From assembly GCA_900771975.1 (NCBI GenBank), contig CAAGPV010000068.1:36845-100844 (forward strand): a stretch of 64,000 nucleotides of DNA. Direction: 5' to 3'. Source of the stretch: an uncultured Prevotella sp. (GTDB taxonomy: Bacteria > Bacteroidota > Bacteroidia > Bacteroidales > Bacteroidaceae). Shown here in pieces: positions 8,510-17,025 of the stretch. The translations under genes were made by a program, and so were the position numbers. Within the stretch, counting starts at the first letter, position 1; each line of letters starts with the position of its first letter. Below the pieces are notes generated by a model. That model saw only the letters and a program-made list of their open reading frames with translations, searched no databases and was not told where the DNA came from.

Positions 8510-9196
8510 ATGAGCAATTATGTCATTATTGTAGCTGGCGGAAAAGGGCTTCGAATGGGCGGGGAAATACCCAAGCAGTTCCTTCCTTTGGCCGGTAAGC
8601 CTGTACTGATGCACACTATAGAGCGTTTTTACACCTATGACAGGCATTTAAACATTATTGTCGTCCTGCCAAAAGAGCAACAAGCCCACTGGAAAGAGCT
8701 GTGCAAAGAGCATCACTTCGCCATTCCCCATCAAGTAGTTGATGGGGGTGACACCCGTTTCCAATCGTCAAAGAACGGATTGACTGCCATTCATGACGGT
8801 GAAGAAGGGTTGGTGGCCATTCATGACGGAGTGCGTCCTTTCGTTACAACAGCCGTCATTGAACGATGCTATGATGCCGCCGAAGAAAGCTATGCAGCCA
8901 TTCCCGTACTTCCGGTTACAGACACCTTGCGTTACATCGATAGCCACGGGGGTGGCAAAAACGTTCTCCGTAGCGACTACCGCGTGGTACAGACACCGCA
9001 AACCTTTGACATAAACTTGGCAAAAAGGGCTTTTGACCAGCCCTACAAAGAAGCTTTTACAGACGACGCCTCGGTTATAGAAAGCTTAGGATGCCAAGTG
9101 GCGATGGTTGAAGGAAACCGTGAGAATATCAAACTCACTACCCCTTTCGACCTTGTCATAGGTGAAGCCCTCTACCATTCTCCATCCAACGTTTAA
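8510..9196 (+). CDS. ispD: 2-C-methyl-D-erythritol 4-phosphate cytidylyltransferase
   Basis: Third step of the MEP isoprenoid pathway, forming CDP-methylerythritol from MEP and CTP. The protein is 228 residues. The nucleotide-binding motif AGGKGLRMGG...PKQF is at residues 9-24, with IHDGVRPFV, PVTDTLR and TPQTF further on, and ENIKLTTPFDL near the end. A second, divergent IspD-type protein at 28920-29645 lies in a glycan operon. This copy is the better MEP candidate because of its housekeeping setting and closer match to IspD motifs. Confidence 0.93.
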   Translation: MSNYVIIVAGGKGLRMGGEIPKQFLPLAGKPVLMHTIERFYTYDRHLNIIVVLPKEQQAHWKELCKEHHFAIPHQVVDGGDTRFQSSKNGLTAIHDGEEGLVAIHDGVRPFVTTAVIERCYDAAEESYAAIPVLPVTDTLRYIDSHGGGKNVLRSDYRVVQTPQTFDINLAKRAFDQPYKEAFTDDASVIESLGCQVAMVEGNRENIKLTTPFDLVIGEALYHSPSNV

Positions 9197-9242
9197 CCTT
9201 CAACCGTTTTCAAAAAGAGCTAAGACACCATACAAAACACTT

Positions 9243-11339
9243 ATGGACCAACTGCAACAAGACATCACCTACCTGCCTGGTGTAGGGCCTCGTCGAAAAG
9301 AGCTGCTAAACAAGGAGTTGGGCATCAACACCTACGGCGACTTGTTGGAGTATTTCCCTTATAAATACATCGACCGCTCAAAGATTTACTCCATAGCAGA
9401 GCTACGTTCTGATATGCCTTACGTACAAATAAGAGGAAGAATATTGAGCTTTGAAGAGTTTGATATGGGGAGACGAAAGAAGCGGATAGTAGCCCATTTC
9501 AGCGATGGACACCACATTTGCGACCTTGTATGGTTTCATGGAGGACAATACATCTACAGGACTTACAAGCCAAACACCGACTACATCATCTTCGGAAAAC
9601 CTTCCACATTTAACGGGCGCATACAGTTTACCCATCCAGAAATAGAAGACACCAGCCAGTTAGACCTCAAGGGCATGGGTATGCAGCCCTACTACATCAC
9701 TACAGAGCGCATGAAGAAGGAAGGATTAACTTCCCGCGCCATAGAGAAACTTACCAAAACGCTTCTCAGCAAACTTACCTCTCCTCTTCAAGAAACCCTT
9801 CCGGCTTTCATCACACATAGACTACACCTTGTCAGCCGAGACGAGGCCATGCGCAAAGTACATTATCCCAAGACCATAGAAGACCAGCAACGGGCTCGCC
9901 TTAGGCTGAAGTTTGAAGAGCTTTTCTATGTTCAACTCAACATTTTAAGGTATGCCAACGACCATAGACGCAAATATCGCGGCTACGACTTTGCACACAT
10001 CGGAGCACTCTTCAATTGGTTTTATAGCCACAACTTACCTTTCGAACTGACCAACGCCCAAAAGCGAGTCATGCATGAGATACGCAACGACTGTCACTCT
10101 GGAAAGCAGATGAACCGGCTTCTCCAGGGCGATGTAGGCTCAGGTAAAACACTTGTGGCACTAATGTCCATGCTGATAGCCCTCGACAACGGCTTTCAAG
10201 CCACACTGATGGCACCCACCGAAATTTTGGCAGAGCAACACCTGCAAACCATCAAAAGCTTTTTGCAAGGTATGGACGTACGAGTGGAACTGCTTACAGG
10301 TATGGTAAAGGGGAAGAAACGCAACAACATACTCACAGCGCTGGCCACCGGAGACGTCAATATCCTGATAGGCACACACGCCATCATTGAAGACGGCGTC
10401 CAGTTTGCCCGCCTTGGTTTGGCTGTTATCGACGAGCAACACCGTTTCGGAGTGGCACAAAGGGCAAAACTTTGGAACAAAAGCGCTCAACCGCCCCATA
10501 TTCTTGTGATGACAGCGACCCCAATACCCCGCACACTGGCGATGACCATCTATGGAGACCTTGACGTTAGCGTCATAGACGAGTTGCCGCCAGGAAGAAA
10601 GCCCATTGAAACCAACCACGTATATGACAACCAACTAACTGGCCTTTATCAAAAAATACGTAACCAAATCCGGCAAGGACGACAGGTATACATTGTGTTT
10701 CCACTCATTAAAGAGAGCGAAAAGACCGACCTCAACAACCTTGAAACAGGATATGAAAAGCTGAAAGAAGTCTTTTCCGAGTTCAAGCTGAGTAAAGTGC
10801 ACGGACAGATGAAAGCCAACGAGAAAGAAGAAGAGATGCAGAAGTTTGTCCATGGCGAGACCCAAATCCTCGTTGCAACCACCGTTATCGAAGTTGGTGT
10901 CAACGTTCCCAACGCTTCCGTAATGGTAATACTTGACGCCCAGCGTTTCGGACTGTCACAATTGCATCAGCTCCGCGGGCGTGTTGGACGTGGAGCTGAC
11001 CAAAGCTATTGCCTATTGGTAACGCCTTACAAGCTAAGCACCGAGACACGGAAACGCATTGACATCATGTGTGGCACCAACGACGGCTTCGAGATAGCTG
11101 AAGCAGACCTTAAATTGCGCGGGCCAGGCGACCTTGAAGGGACACAACAGAGCGGAATAGCCTTTGATTTGAAGATTGCTGACATTGCACGGGACGGTCA
11201 AATAGTGCAACTTGCACGAAATGAAGCACAAGCCATCATAGCGAATGACCCAAATAGCGAAAAGCCTGAATATCAAATGCTTTGGAAACGACTTGCAATG
11301 TTAAGAAAATCTAATATTGACTGGGCGGCCATCTCTTGA
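9243..11339 (+). CDS. recG: ATP-dependent DNA helicase RecG
   Basis: Branch-migration helicase that remodels stalled forks and Holliday junctions. From Met at 9243 the product is 698 residues, the normal RecG length. It begins MDQLQQDITYLPGVGPRRKE, the wedge-domain entry. The longer in-frame ATG at 9162 overlaps ispD and adds 27 unrelated residues, so I rejected it. Motifs include Walker A LLQGDVGSGKT, motif II VIDEQHRFG, TATPIPRTLAMT, and QLHQLRGRVGRG near the C-terminus. It is last in the operon. Confidence 0.95.
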   Translation: MDQLQQDITYLPGVGPRRKELLNKELGINTYGDLLEYFPYKYIDRSKIYSIAELRSDMPYVQIRGRILSFEEFDMGRRKKRIVAHFSDGHHICDLVWFHGGQYIYRTYKPNTDYIIFGKPSTFNGRIQFTHPEIEDTSQLDLKGMGMQPYYITTERMKKEGLTSRAIEKLTKTLLSKLTSPLQETLPAFITHRLHLVSRDEAMRKVHYPKTIEDQQRARLRLKFEELFYVQLNILRYANDHRRKYRGYDFAHIGALFNWFYSHNLPFELTNAQKRVMHEIRNDCHSGKQMNRLLQGDVGSGKTLVALMSMLIALDNGFQATLMAPTEILAEQHLQTIKSFLQGMDVRVELLTGMVKGKKRNNILTALATGDVNILIGTHAIIEDGVQFARLGLAVIDEQHRFGVAQRAKLWNKSAQPPHILVMTATPIPRTLAMTIYGDLDVSVIDELPPGRKPIETNHVYDNQLTGLYQKIRNQIRQGRQVYIVFPLIKESEKTDLNNLETGYEKLKEVFSEFKLSKVHGQMKANEKEEEMQKFVHGETQILVATTVIEVGVNVPNASVMVILDAQRFGLSQLHQLRGRVGRGADQSYCLLVTPYKLSTETRKRIDIMCGTNDGFEIAEADLKLRGPGDLEGTQQSGIAFDLKIADIARDGQIVQLARNEAQAIIANDPNSEKPEYQMLWKRLAMLRKSNIDWAAIS

Positions 11340-11469
11340 CAAAAATGCCACATCAACATAGCAAAAAGTACTATATAAAGGGCTTTCGAGCACATTTTCA
11401 GCACTTTACATAAGTGTTAAAGCTACAATAAAAACTGTTAATACAGTAACATTTTCATCAATTTTTCAT

Positions 11470-11477
11470 TATCTTTG
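11470..11477 (+). promoter_or_regulatory. -7 box for M23 peptidase gene
   Basis: TATCTTTG matches TAnnTTTG, but I see no convincing -33 box at the right distance. Transcription from here would leave about 110 bases of leader before the ATG at 11595. Confidence 0.5.
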
Positions 11478-11594
11478 CAATGTCTTTAAATAATTCGTTG
11501 GCCTTTTGTTTTGTACAACGACGTGTCTTGGGGACTTTATTGAATGTTCCAATCCTCCCAAAAGAGACGAATCAATAACTCTATTAATAAGAAC

Positions 11595-12581
11595 ATGACT
11601 TTGAGAAAAAGAATAAGAAAAATTGCAATTGTATCATTGATGGCGTGTTTTGCCACAACAGTTTCAGCCCAAGACCTTCTCGCCCATCAGGCACCGGTAG
11701 ACCGTCGCAGTTCAAGTGTAGACACTGTAATGATGCAAACCATTAGAAATAGAGAGAATGTAGAATTTCCTTCATCCGACCTATACGCCGATTGGGACAA
11801 TCGCTATGCACACAAGGTAACAGAACTTCCTGACGTTTACAAGATAGACCTCCGTGGATTCCACATGCCAACCCCAAGCCGTGTCATCACATCCAACTTC
11901 GGACGCCGTTGGGGACGCCAGCATAAAGGACTGGACATCAAGGTTTATATAGGTGATACCATCTATGCTGCGTTCACAGGAAAGGTTAGAATTGTGAGAT
12001 ATGAGGCTAACGGCTATGGCAAATACATCGTCATTCGTCACAACAATGGATTGGAGACTATCTATGGTCACCTTTCTAAACAACTTGTTCGCGAGAACCA
12101 GTTTGTACGTGCAGGCCAACCTATAGCCTTGGGTGGCAACACCGGCCGGTCAACAGGTTCTCACTTGCATTTCGAAACACGTCTCTGTGGTGTAGCTCTC
12201 AACCCTGCCATCTTCTTTGATTTCCCCCACCAAGACATAACAACTGACGTCTATACATTCAGAAAGAGCAATAAGGACGTTGAGGACGAACGGGCTACAG
12301 CACTACGCGGAAAGGCTACAAGTCCTGGCTACAGCAAAGAAAACATACAGGGGCGTCGCAACTATAATAGCAACAACAGTTCACTAAACTATGAACCACG
12401 TGAACCAAGAGCTGAAAACAACGGCAACGGTGAGAGAACTGTCTACCACAAAGTGGCAGAAGGAGAGACGTTAGAGTCTATTTCCCGTGAATGTAACATT
12501 CCGTTGGAAAAACTTTGCAGACTGAACGGTGTGGGTAAATACACTACATTACGTCGCGGTCAGCTTATCAAAATTTCATAA
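11595..12581 (+). CDS. M23 family peptidoglycan endopeptidase with LysM
   Basis: Exported cell-wall hydrolase or activator of the LytM type. I chose the ATG at 11595 (328 residues), because MTLRKRIRKIAIVSLMACFATTVSA-type residues form a signal peptide. The upstream ATG at 11544 adds 17 polar residues. The peptidase domain holds the zinc-site motifs H110-x3-D114 (HKGLD) and H190-L-H192 (HLHFE), with a YGHLS motif between. The C-terminal 45 residues form a LysM module (YHKVAEGETLESISRECNI) that binds peptidoglycan. A low-complexity Asn-rich linker separates the two. All metal ligands are present, so it is probably active. Confidence 0.92.
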   Translation: MTLRKRIRKIAIVSLMACFATTVSAQDLLAHQAPVDRRSSSVDTVMMQTIRNRENVEFPSSDLYADWDNRYAHKVTELPDVYKIDLRGFHMPTPSRVITSNFGRRWGRQHKGLDIKVYIGDTIYAAFTGKVRIVRYEANGYGKYIVIRHNNGLETIYGHLSKQLVRENQFVRAGQPIALGGNTGRSTGSHLHFETRLCGVALNPAIFFDFPHQDITTDVYTFRKSNKDVEDERATALRGKATSPGYSKENIQGRRNYNSNNSSLNYEPREPRAENNGNGERTVYHKVAEGETLESISRECNIPLEKLCRLNGVGKYTTLRRGQLIKIS

Positions 12582-12604
12582 CAGAAGTTTTTTCTACAAC
12601 TATA

Positions 12605-12636
12605 AAGCCCGTCAAAGCAAATGTTTTGACGGGCTT
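12605..12636. terminator. Shared terminator between convergent genes
   Basis: A perfect 12-bp stem (aagcccgtcaaa, 12605-12616; tttgacgggctt, 12625-12636) lies between the M23 peptidase (plus) and the glycosyltransferase operon end (minus). Confidence 0.7.
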
Positions 12637-12658
12637 GTTATATAATATAGGCTATCCT

Positions 12659-13441
12659 TTACTTTTTGATGAAAGCCCTTACAACAAACCATGCATGCAA
12701 GAAAGACGTCTGCAACAAGCCATAATGGCTACACATCACACGAAAACGCTCACGCAACGAATCTTTATGATGCAAAGTAGTTTGACCTTCTTGCAAGTAG
12801 TTGGCAACCACACATGGGACACGTTTTAATGCCAAACGTCGCTTTTTGGCTTCTTTCATCACCCTAATGCACCAGTCAACATCAGCAGAATAACGATAGC
12901 GTGTATTGTATTGAATAGTCTTGGCTATGTCCAATCGGGCATAAAAAGCCTGATGACAGACCACCATACCCTGTTTGAATGATTTCCAAGACAAGATTTC
13001 AGGCGGTTGGAGACGTCTATGACACAAGAAGTTTCCATCACCGTCAACAATGTCCGTATCGCCATAAAGAACTGCAGGAAGTTCTTCCGCATCACCCACT
13101 TCGGCTGCTTGGGCAACCATTTCCAATGTGTCGGCAGAGGGAAAACGGTCGCCTGCATTCAAAAATACAACATAGTCGCCCGTTGCCAAAGCCAGTCCCT
13201 TGTTCATGGCATAGTATAATCCACTATCAGGTTCACTCAAAATGCGGACTTGATGTCCGTTGTCCTCGGCATCAGATGCCTGCTTGTATTGCGTGGCAAG
13301 CTGCAACGTAGCATCTTTCGATGCCCCGTCCACAATGATATGTTCCACATGTTCATGGTTTTGTATCTGCACACTGGCAAGAGTTGGAGGCAAAACCGCT
13401 TCTGCATTATAGGTAATTGTAACGACAGAAAAAGTAATCAT
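12659..13441 (-). CDS. Glycosyltransferase family 2
   Basis: A 260-residue GT-A transferase. It starts MITFSVVTITYNAE and has the donor-site motif HIIVDGASKDAT, SEPDSGLYYAMNKGL and the DxD-like NAGDRF. A later segment with DVDWCIRVMKEA resembles the acceptor-side region. It probably adds a sugar to a lipid-linked glycan at the cytoplasmic membrane; the sugar is unknown. Its start overlaps the stop of the upstream glycosyltransferase by four bases (ATGA), so the two are translationally coupled. Confidence 0.88.
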   Translation of the reverse strand: MITFSVVTITYNAEAVLPPTLASVQIQNHEHVEHIIVDGASKDATLQLATQYKQASDAEDNGHQVRILSEPDSGLYYAMNKGLALATGDYVVFLNAGDRFPSADTLEMVAQAAEVGDAEELPAVLYGDTDIVDGDGNFLCHRRLQPPEILSWKSFKQGMVVCHQAFYARLDIAKTIQYNTRYRYSADVDWCIRVMKEAKKRRLALKRVPCVVANYLQEGQTTLHHKDSLRERFRVMCSHYGLLQTSFLHAWFVVRAFIKK

Positions 13442-14712
13442 AACTTATAGTTTTTGTATGCCATAGCCTCATTATACACATCAATATATTTTAAAGACAC
13501 GGCTCGTTGAGAATAGCACCTATGCACTTTGGCAAGGGCGGCCTCAGATAGAGCGGAATGCCTATCGGCATCAAGGGTCCAAGCTATGCCATTTGCCAAG
13601 TCGGCCACATCACGCAGCTTAGCCACATATCCGTTCTTTTGATGGTTAATCATTTCAGGTATGCCTCCAACACGGAAGCCTACACAAGGCACCCCGCAAG
13701 CCATGGCTTCCATAAGGGTGTTGGGAAGGTTGTCTTCGAGCGATGGCAAGACAAAGACATCCGCCGAATTATACACCCCCACTATCTGGCGTTCATCCGA
13801 AACATAACCTAATGGATAGGTATCCAGCGGCAAGCTGTCGGCCAATTCCTCGGCATGACCGCCCAACAATGCCACCGCCCAGCGTTGTTTAAGTTCTGGA
13901 CGGGAAGCAACCAACCGTTGGATAGCTTCCACAAAATAGCCAACGCCCTTGCGTGTATCGGTCACACGCTGAGAAACAAACAACAGAATTTGCCTATCTT
14001 GCGGTAGTCCGACCGACAAGCGGGCTTGCTTTTGGTCTGTTGGAGCAAAGATTTTAGTGTTAATCGGATTTGGAATGGAAGTAACCGGTTGGCCAGACAA
14101 GAGCCTGCTTTCCTTAGCTTGGGTTTCAAGCCAATGACTACAGGCAACAAACCAAATGGTATGGTTTTTCAATACAGCCGCTTTCTTTTTCCAAACCTTT
14201 GAAGATAAATCGGTTTTTCCTCCGCCACCTGGCAGCAACTTGCAATGATGACAGTTAGAATGAAACTTGGGACAACCATGAGCATAATGGCAAATGGAGC
14301 TGGCTGGCCACAAATCGTGCATTGTCCACACAACAGGCTTTCCAGAAGCAAGAATCTTTCTCAAGCCAGAAAGCGACAACATACCTTGATTAATCCAGGA
14401 AAGGTGAATGACATCAGCTTCCTTAAACTCGCGAAGATGCGTCACATCCACACCTGCATTGGCTATATCTATTTCAAACAGATGTTCCCTTGTGAAGTGA
14501 AGATGCCAGAAAATGCACCATCGTTCCCACAAGAAAGCCCACCGAGAACGCAATTTCTGCCCGACACCAGACACGGTTACACGGCTGGTAGCCTTGTCAC
14601 GCACGAGCATTTTGGCCTTTACCCCATTATTGTTGAGGGCATCTACCAACCTATTGGCGGCCACTGCAGCGCCACCGGTATTCTCGCTTGTATTGATTAT
14701 CAAAACTCTCAT
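13438..14712 (-). CDS. Glycosyltransferase family 4 (group 1)
   Basis: A 424-residue GT-B glycosyltransferase. The N-terminus MRVLIINTSENTGGAAVAANRL is the acceptor-domain start. The C-terminal donor domain has LPSLEDNLPNTLMEAMACGVPCVGF, the E-x7-E region of GT4 enzymes. A cysteine/histidine cluster (GCPKFHSNCHHCK near residue 155-170) is shared with a subgroup of Bacteroidetes polysaccharide transferases. Its role in the cell is unknown beyond glycan assembly. It has its own promoter at 14731-14761. Confidence 0.88.
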   Translation of the reverse strand: MRVLIINTSENTGGAAVAANRLVDALNNNGVKAKMLVRDKATSRVTVSGVGQKLRSRWAFLWERWCIFWHLHFTREHLFEIDIANAGVDVTHLREFKEADVIHLSWINQGMLSLSGLRKILASGKPVVWTMHDLWPASSICHYAHGCPKFHSNCHHCKLLPGGGGKTDLSSKVWKKKAAVLKNHTIWFVACSHWLETQAKESRLLSGQPVTSIPNPINTKIFAPTDQKQARLSVGLPQDRQILLFVSQRVTDTRKGVGYFVEAIQRLVASRPELKQRWAVALLGGHAEELADSLPLDTYPLGYVSDERQIVGVYNSADVFVLPSLEDNLPNTLMEAMACGVPCVGFRVGGIPEMINHQKNGYVAKLRDVADLANGIAWTLDADRHSALSEAALAKVHRCYSQRAVSLKYIDVYNEAMAYKNYKL

Positions 14713-14730
14713 ATGACAACAATATAGTCA

Positions 14731-14761
14731 CAAAGATAGAGAAAAACGCTGAACACCACAA
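14731..14761 (-). promoter_or_regulatory. Promoter for glycosyltransferase pair
   Basis: Read on the minus strand: TTG (14761-14759), 20 bases, TATCTTTG (14738-14731). The transcript should start close to the ATG at 14712. Confidence 0.6.
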
Positions 14762-14853
14762 GAAAAGTAACTGTTTATTCATTGTGCACGTACACAATAG
14801 TTTGATTTATATCAAGAAAGCATATAAAAAACATAAAAAACACAGTGTAAGTA

Positions 14854-14884
14854 TTGCTTGATAAGGCAGCAAGTAGTACTTTTG
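14854..14884 (+). promoter_or_regulatory. Promoter for candidate small RNA
   Basis: TTG (14854-14856), 20 bases, TACTTTTG (14877-14884) matches the Bacteroidetes consensus. No protein gene lies downstream on this strand before the terminator at 15047-15087. Confidence 0.65.
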
Positions 14885-14890
14885 CATTGT

Positions 14891-15087
14891 CAAAAGGTTA
14901 ATAGATTGTTTAGGTTAGTAGTAATAGATTTAGGTTTTTAGTTATTTTATTAAGGTAGAAGTTTAACAGATTCGATTTCATGGATGACGAAGGTGGATCG
15001 CGAGATTCCCTTTAATTTCGAAAGGATTTTTAGTTAAACATAGGCTAAAGCGCTGGAGCTCGTTGAGAGTTTCAGCGCTTTCATTTT
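14891..15087 (+). ncRNA. Candidate small RNA of about 195 nt
   Basis: A plausible promoter ends at 14884, and a strong terminator-like hairpin (aaagcgctg 15047-15055 / cagcgcttt 15073-15081, then catttttac) closes the unit. Between them is an AU-rich 5' part with an imperfect direct repeat (taatagatt at 14899 and 14922, each followed by taggtt). A more GC-balanced part follows at 14968-15030, containing a small ccttt/aaagg hairpin. One 11-codon ORF (ATG 14980, stop ending 15015) is too short to support. I do not recognise a known family. A housekeeping RNA, a trans-acting sRNA or a leader that lost its gene are all possible. Confidence 0.45.
15047..15087 (+). terminator. Terminator closing candidate small RNA
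   Basis: A 9-bp perfect stem aaagcgctg / cagcgcttt with a 17-base loop is followed by cattttt. Confidence 0.75.
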
Positions 15088-15156
15088 TACGGCTTCCCAT
15101 CAATTAATAAGACGTATGTAAATTATTGGTTTTCAACGCCTTATGTGTTATCTTGC

Positions 15157-15237
15157 AAAACCCAGTGTTTTAGCTCCTAAAACACTGGGTTTTACGTCCT
15201 AAAACGGCCGGTTTTAAGAGTCAATAAAGCCGGTTTT
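15157..15237. repeat. Phased A4/T4 array, locus B (4 units)
   Basis: Units at 15157-15171, 15179-15193, 15201-15215 and 15223-15237 follow A4-N7-T4 (the last is degenerate, aataaagccggtttt). Spacers are agctcct, acgtcct and aagagtc. Units 1 and 2 are perfect reverse complements (cores cccagtg and cactggg), giving a 15-bp stem with a 7-base loop. On the minus strand the array begins 14 bases after the ispF stop codon, so it would be in the 3' end of the porU operon transcript. Confidence 0.85.
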
Positions 15238-15251
15238 AGAAACTGGCTTTC

Positions 15252-15731
15252 CTAATCTTTCATAATAAGCACTGTTGCATAGGCGCTTATTCCCTCTTCT
15301 CTGCCGGTAAAGCCTAACTTTTCTGTGGTAGTGGCCTTAATGGAAATCTGGTCTTCTTCACAATTCATCACCTGTGCCAGGCAAGCTTTCATTGCAGGAA
15401 CATGCGGATTTATTTTGGGGTGTTCGGCACATATTGTGGCATCAACATTGCCGAGCTGATATCCCTTAGAGGCGATCAAAGCCATCGTTTGTTTAAGAAT
15501 AAGCTTTGAATCCATATCGAGAGTGTCGTCACTTGTGTCGGGAAAATGATAGCCAATGTCGCGCATATTGGCTGCACCAAGCAGTGCATCGCAGATGGCA
15601 TGGATGAGAACATCTGCGTCACTATGCCCCAATAGCCCTAAAGAGTGGGGAATGACAATGCCCCCCAACACCAACTTGCGTCCTTCTACCAAACGGTGGA
15701 CGTCGAACCCCATACCAACTCTTATCTTCAT
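15252..15731 (-). CDS. ispF: 2-C-methyl-D-erythritol 2,4-cyclodiphosphate synthase
   Basis: MEP pathway enzyme that cyclises CDP-methylerythritol 2-phosphate. It has the usual 159-residue size. Metal ligands lie in GFDVHRL (D10, H12) and in the LLGHSDADVLIHA segment. KATTTEKLGFTGREEGI is the family signature. It is the last gene of the FAH-porU-porV-ispF operon. As far as I recall, Porphyromonas gingivalis also has ispF next to porU/porV. Confidence 0.96.
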   Translation of the reverse strand: MKIRVGMGFDVHRLVEGRKLVLGGIVIPHSLGLLGHSDADVLIHAICDALLGAANMRDIGYHFPDTSDDTLDMDSKLILKQTMALIASKGYQLGNVDATICAEHPKINPHVPAMKACLAQVMNCEEDQISIKATTTEKLGFTGREEGISAYATVLIMKD

Positions 15732-15780
15732 AAGCCTAAATCAAACAAAAAAGTCCTTCAAGCAGAAGGACTAAATACTT

Positions 15781-16962
15781 TTATCTTCTATGGAACAAAT
15801 CTTTAATGCCATCCATATCAAACGCCAGCGTAAAGCGCAACGTCTGATCAAGAGGATTGCTCTTGGCGGTAGCTATGACATAACCCGCATCGAGAGAAAA
15901 CACACTCATTCGGAAACCGGCGCCAAGCGTAAAATACTTGCGGTTTCCTTTGTTTTCGCTTTCGTGATGATAGCCGGCACGCAAGCTGAACTTATCGTTG
16001 TAGGTGTATTCGGCTCCTACGCTCCACTGCACTTCCTGAAGTTCTTCCGAGAAGCCATTAGGAGCATCACCAAAACTCTTGAAGATGCCCGATATAGACG
16101 ATATGTCGTAATAATCTTTCTGTACGCGCTCTTGGTAGTCTTCAGTAGACTCCCCATCCATTTGTTTAGGATAGGTTGGCACGAGGAGTTTGTTGGCATC
16201 GGCGGCAATGGTGAAACGGTTAAATTCGTCTATTGGAACCATAAGCGAGGCGCCAAGGCGAAGGTTTGTAGGAATAAACTCGGAATTGTCATCGCCGCCA
16301 AAAGTAATTTTTGAACCGATATTGGAAATGTTCAATCCCAAGCCCAACTGACATTCACGGCTACCGATGTTGATATAGTTTTGGTAATAGCAGGAGATAT
16401 CTGCTGCAAAAGCCGAACCTGGAGATGTATCTTCTGTGTAATCGTATGTCAAGTCGGAGTAAATCCAACGCACTGCGGCTCCGATGGAAAAGTGTTCGCT
16501 TAGCATCAACGAGTAAGCCACGTCCAAAGACATTTCATAGGGATTGATGGTCATATCGCCACTATTAGATGCATCACTGCTGGTTTGTACTTCTCCTAAA
16601 GAGAAATAGCGTAAAGACCCTGACACAGCACTGTAGTCGCCGATGCGATAGTAGCCAGACAAATAGGCCAAATCCATATCATTGACCAACTGACGCAACC
16701 AAGGCGTATAGTTGAGGGCCACTCCTGCACGGCTAATGGTAAACGGATACTTGGCAGGGTTCCAATACTGGGAGTTAACATCGGGGTCGGTAGCGGCTCC
16801 TACGTCACCCATACCAGCCGAACGAGCATCTGGCGCGATGGTTTGAGAGGTTACTGACGTATTAACGGGGTTGAAAAAGTCTTTCTTGTCTTGGGCTATC
16901 GCTGAAAAAACGCCGCAGAACAACAAAAAAGCGATCAAAACTATTTTGAAAGATTTATACAT
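15781..16962 (-). CDS. porV: Type IX secretion outer-membrane protein PorV (LptO)
   Basis: A 393-residue FadL-like beta-barrel with a signal peptide ending FSAIAQ. The N-terminal block (TIAPDARSAGMGDVGAATDPDVNSQYWNPAKY, residues about 40-72) is strongly conserved in PorV. PorV shuttles type IX cargo from the translocon to the attachment complex and works with the sortase PorU, encoded 63 bp upstream. It ends in FTLAFDMDGIKDLFHRR rather than the common terminal aromatic residue. Confidence 0.93.
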   Translation of the reverse strand: MYKSFKIVLIAFLLFCGVFSAIAQDKKDFFNPVNTSVTSQTIAPDARSAGMGDVGAATDPDVNSQYWNPAKYPFTISRAGVALNYTPWLRQLVNDMDLAYLSGYYRIGDYSAVSGSLRYFSLGEVQTSSDASNSGDMTINPYEMSLDVAYSLMLSEHFSIGAAVRWIYSDLTYDYTEDTSPGSAFAADISCYYQNYINIGSRECQLGLGLNISNIGSKITFGGDDNSEFIPTNLRLGASLMVPIDEFNRFTIAADANKLLVPTYPKQMDGESTEDYQERVQKDYYDISSISGIFKSFGDAPNGFSEELQEVQWSVGAEYTYNDKFSLRAGYHHESENKGNRKYFTLGAGFRMSVFSLDAGYVIATAKSNPLDQTLRFTLAFDMDGIKDLFHRR

Positions 16963-17025
16963 TCGTTACTAAAAATTTCTGGGTTTTATACCTTCATTAA
17001 ATTATATCTTTAACGACACTAATCG

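Larger units (their letters stand above)
14713..15251. other. Intergenic region: divergent promoters, candidate small RNA, phased array
   Basis: This 539-base gap has no protein-coding gene I can support. It holds the minus promoter at 14731-14761, a plus promoter, candidate RNA and terminator at 14854-15087, and the array at 15157-15237 next to the ispF stop. Confidence 0.7.

Noticed and set aside
9162..9242. Upstream extension of recG
   Set aside because: Overlaps the ispD end and adds residues not typical of RecG; MDQLQQDITYLPGVGP at 9243 is the family start.
14980..15015. 11-codon ORF inside the candidate small RNA
   Set aside because: Too short and without a convincing ribosome-binding context; could be real but cannot be supported.
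14713..15251. tRNA gene or insertion-sequence remnant
   Set aside because: No cloverleaf, no transposase fragment and no terminal inverted repeats or target duplication were seen.
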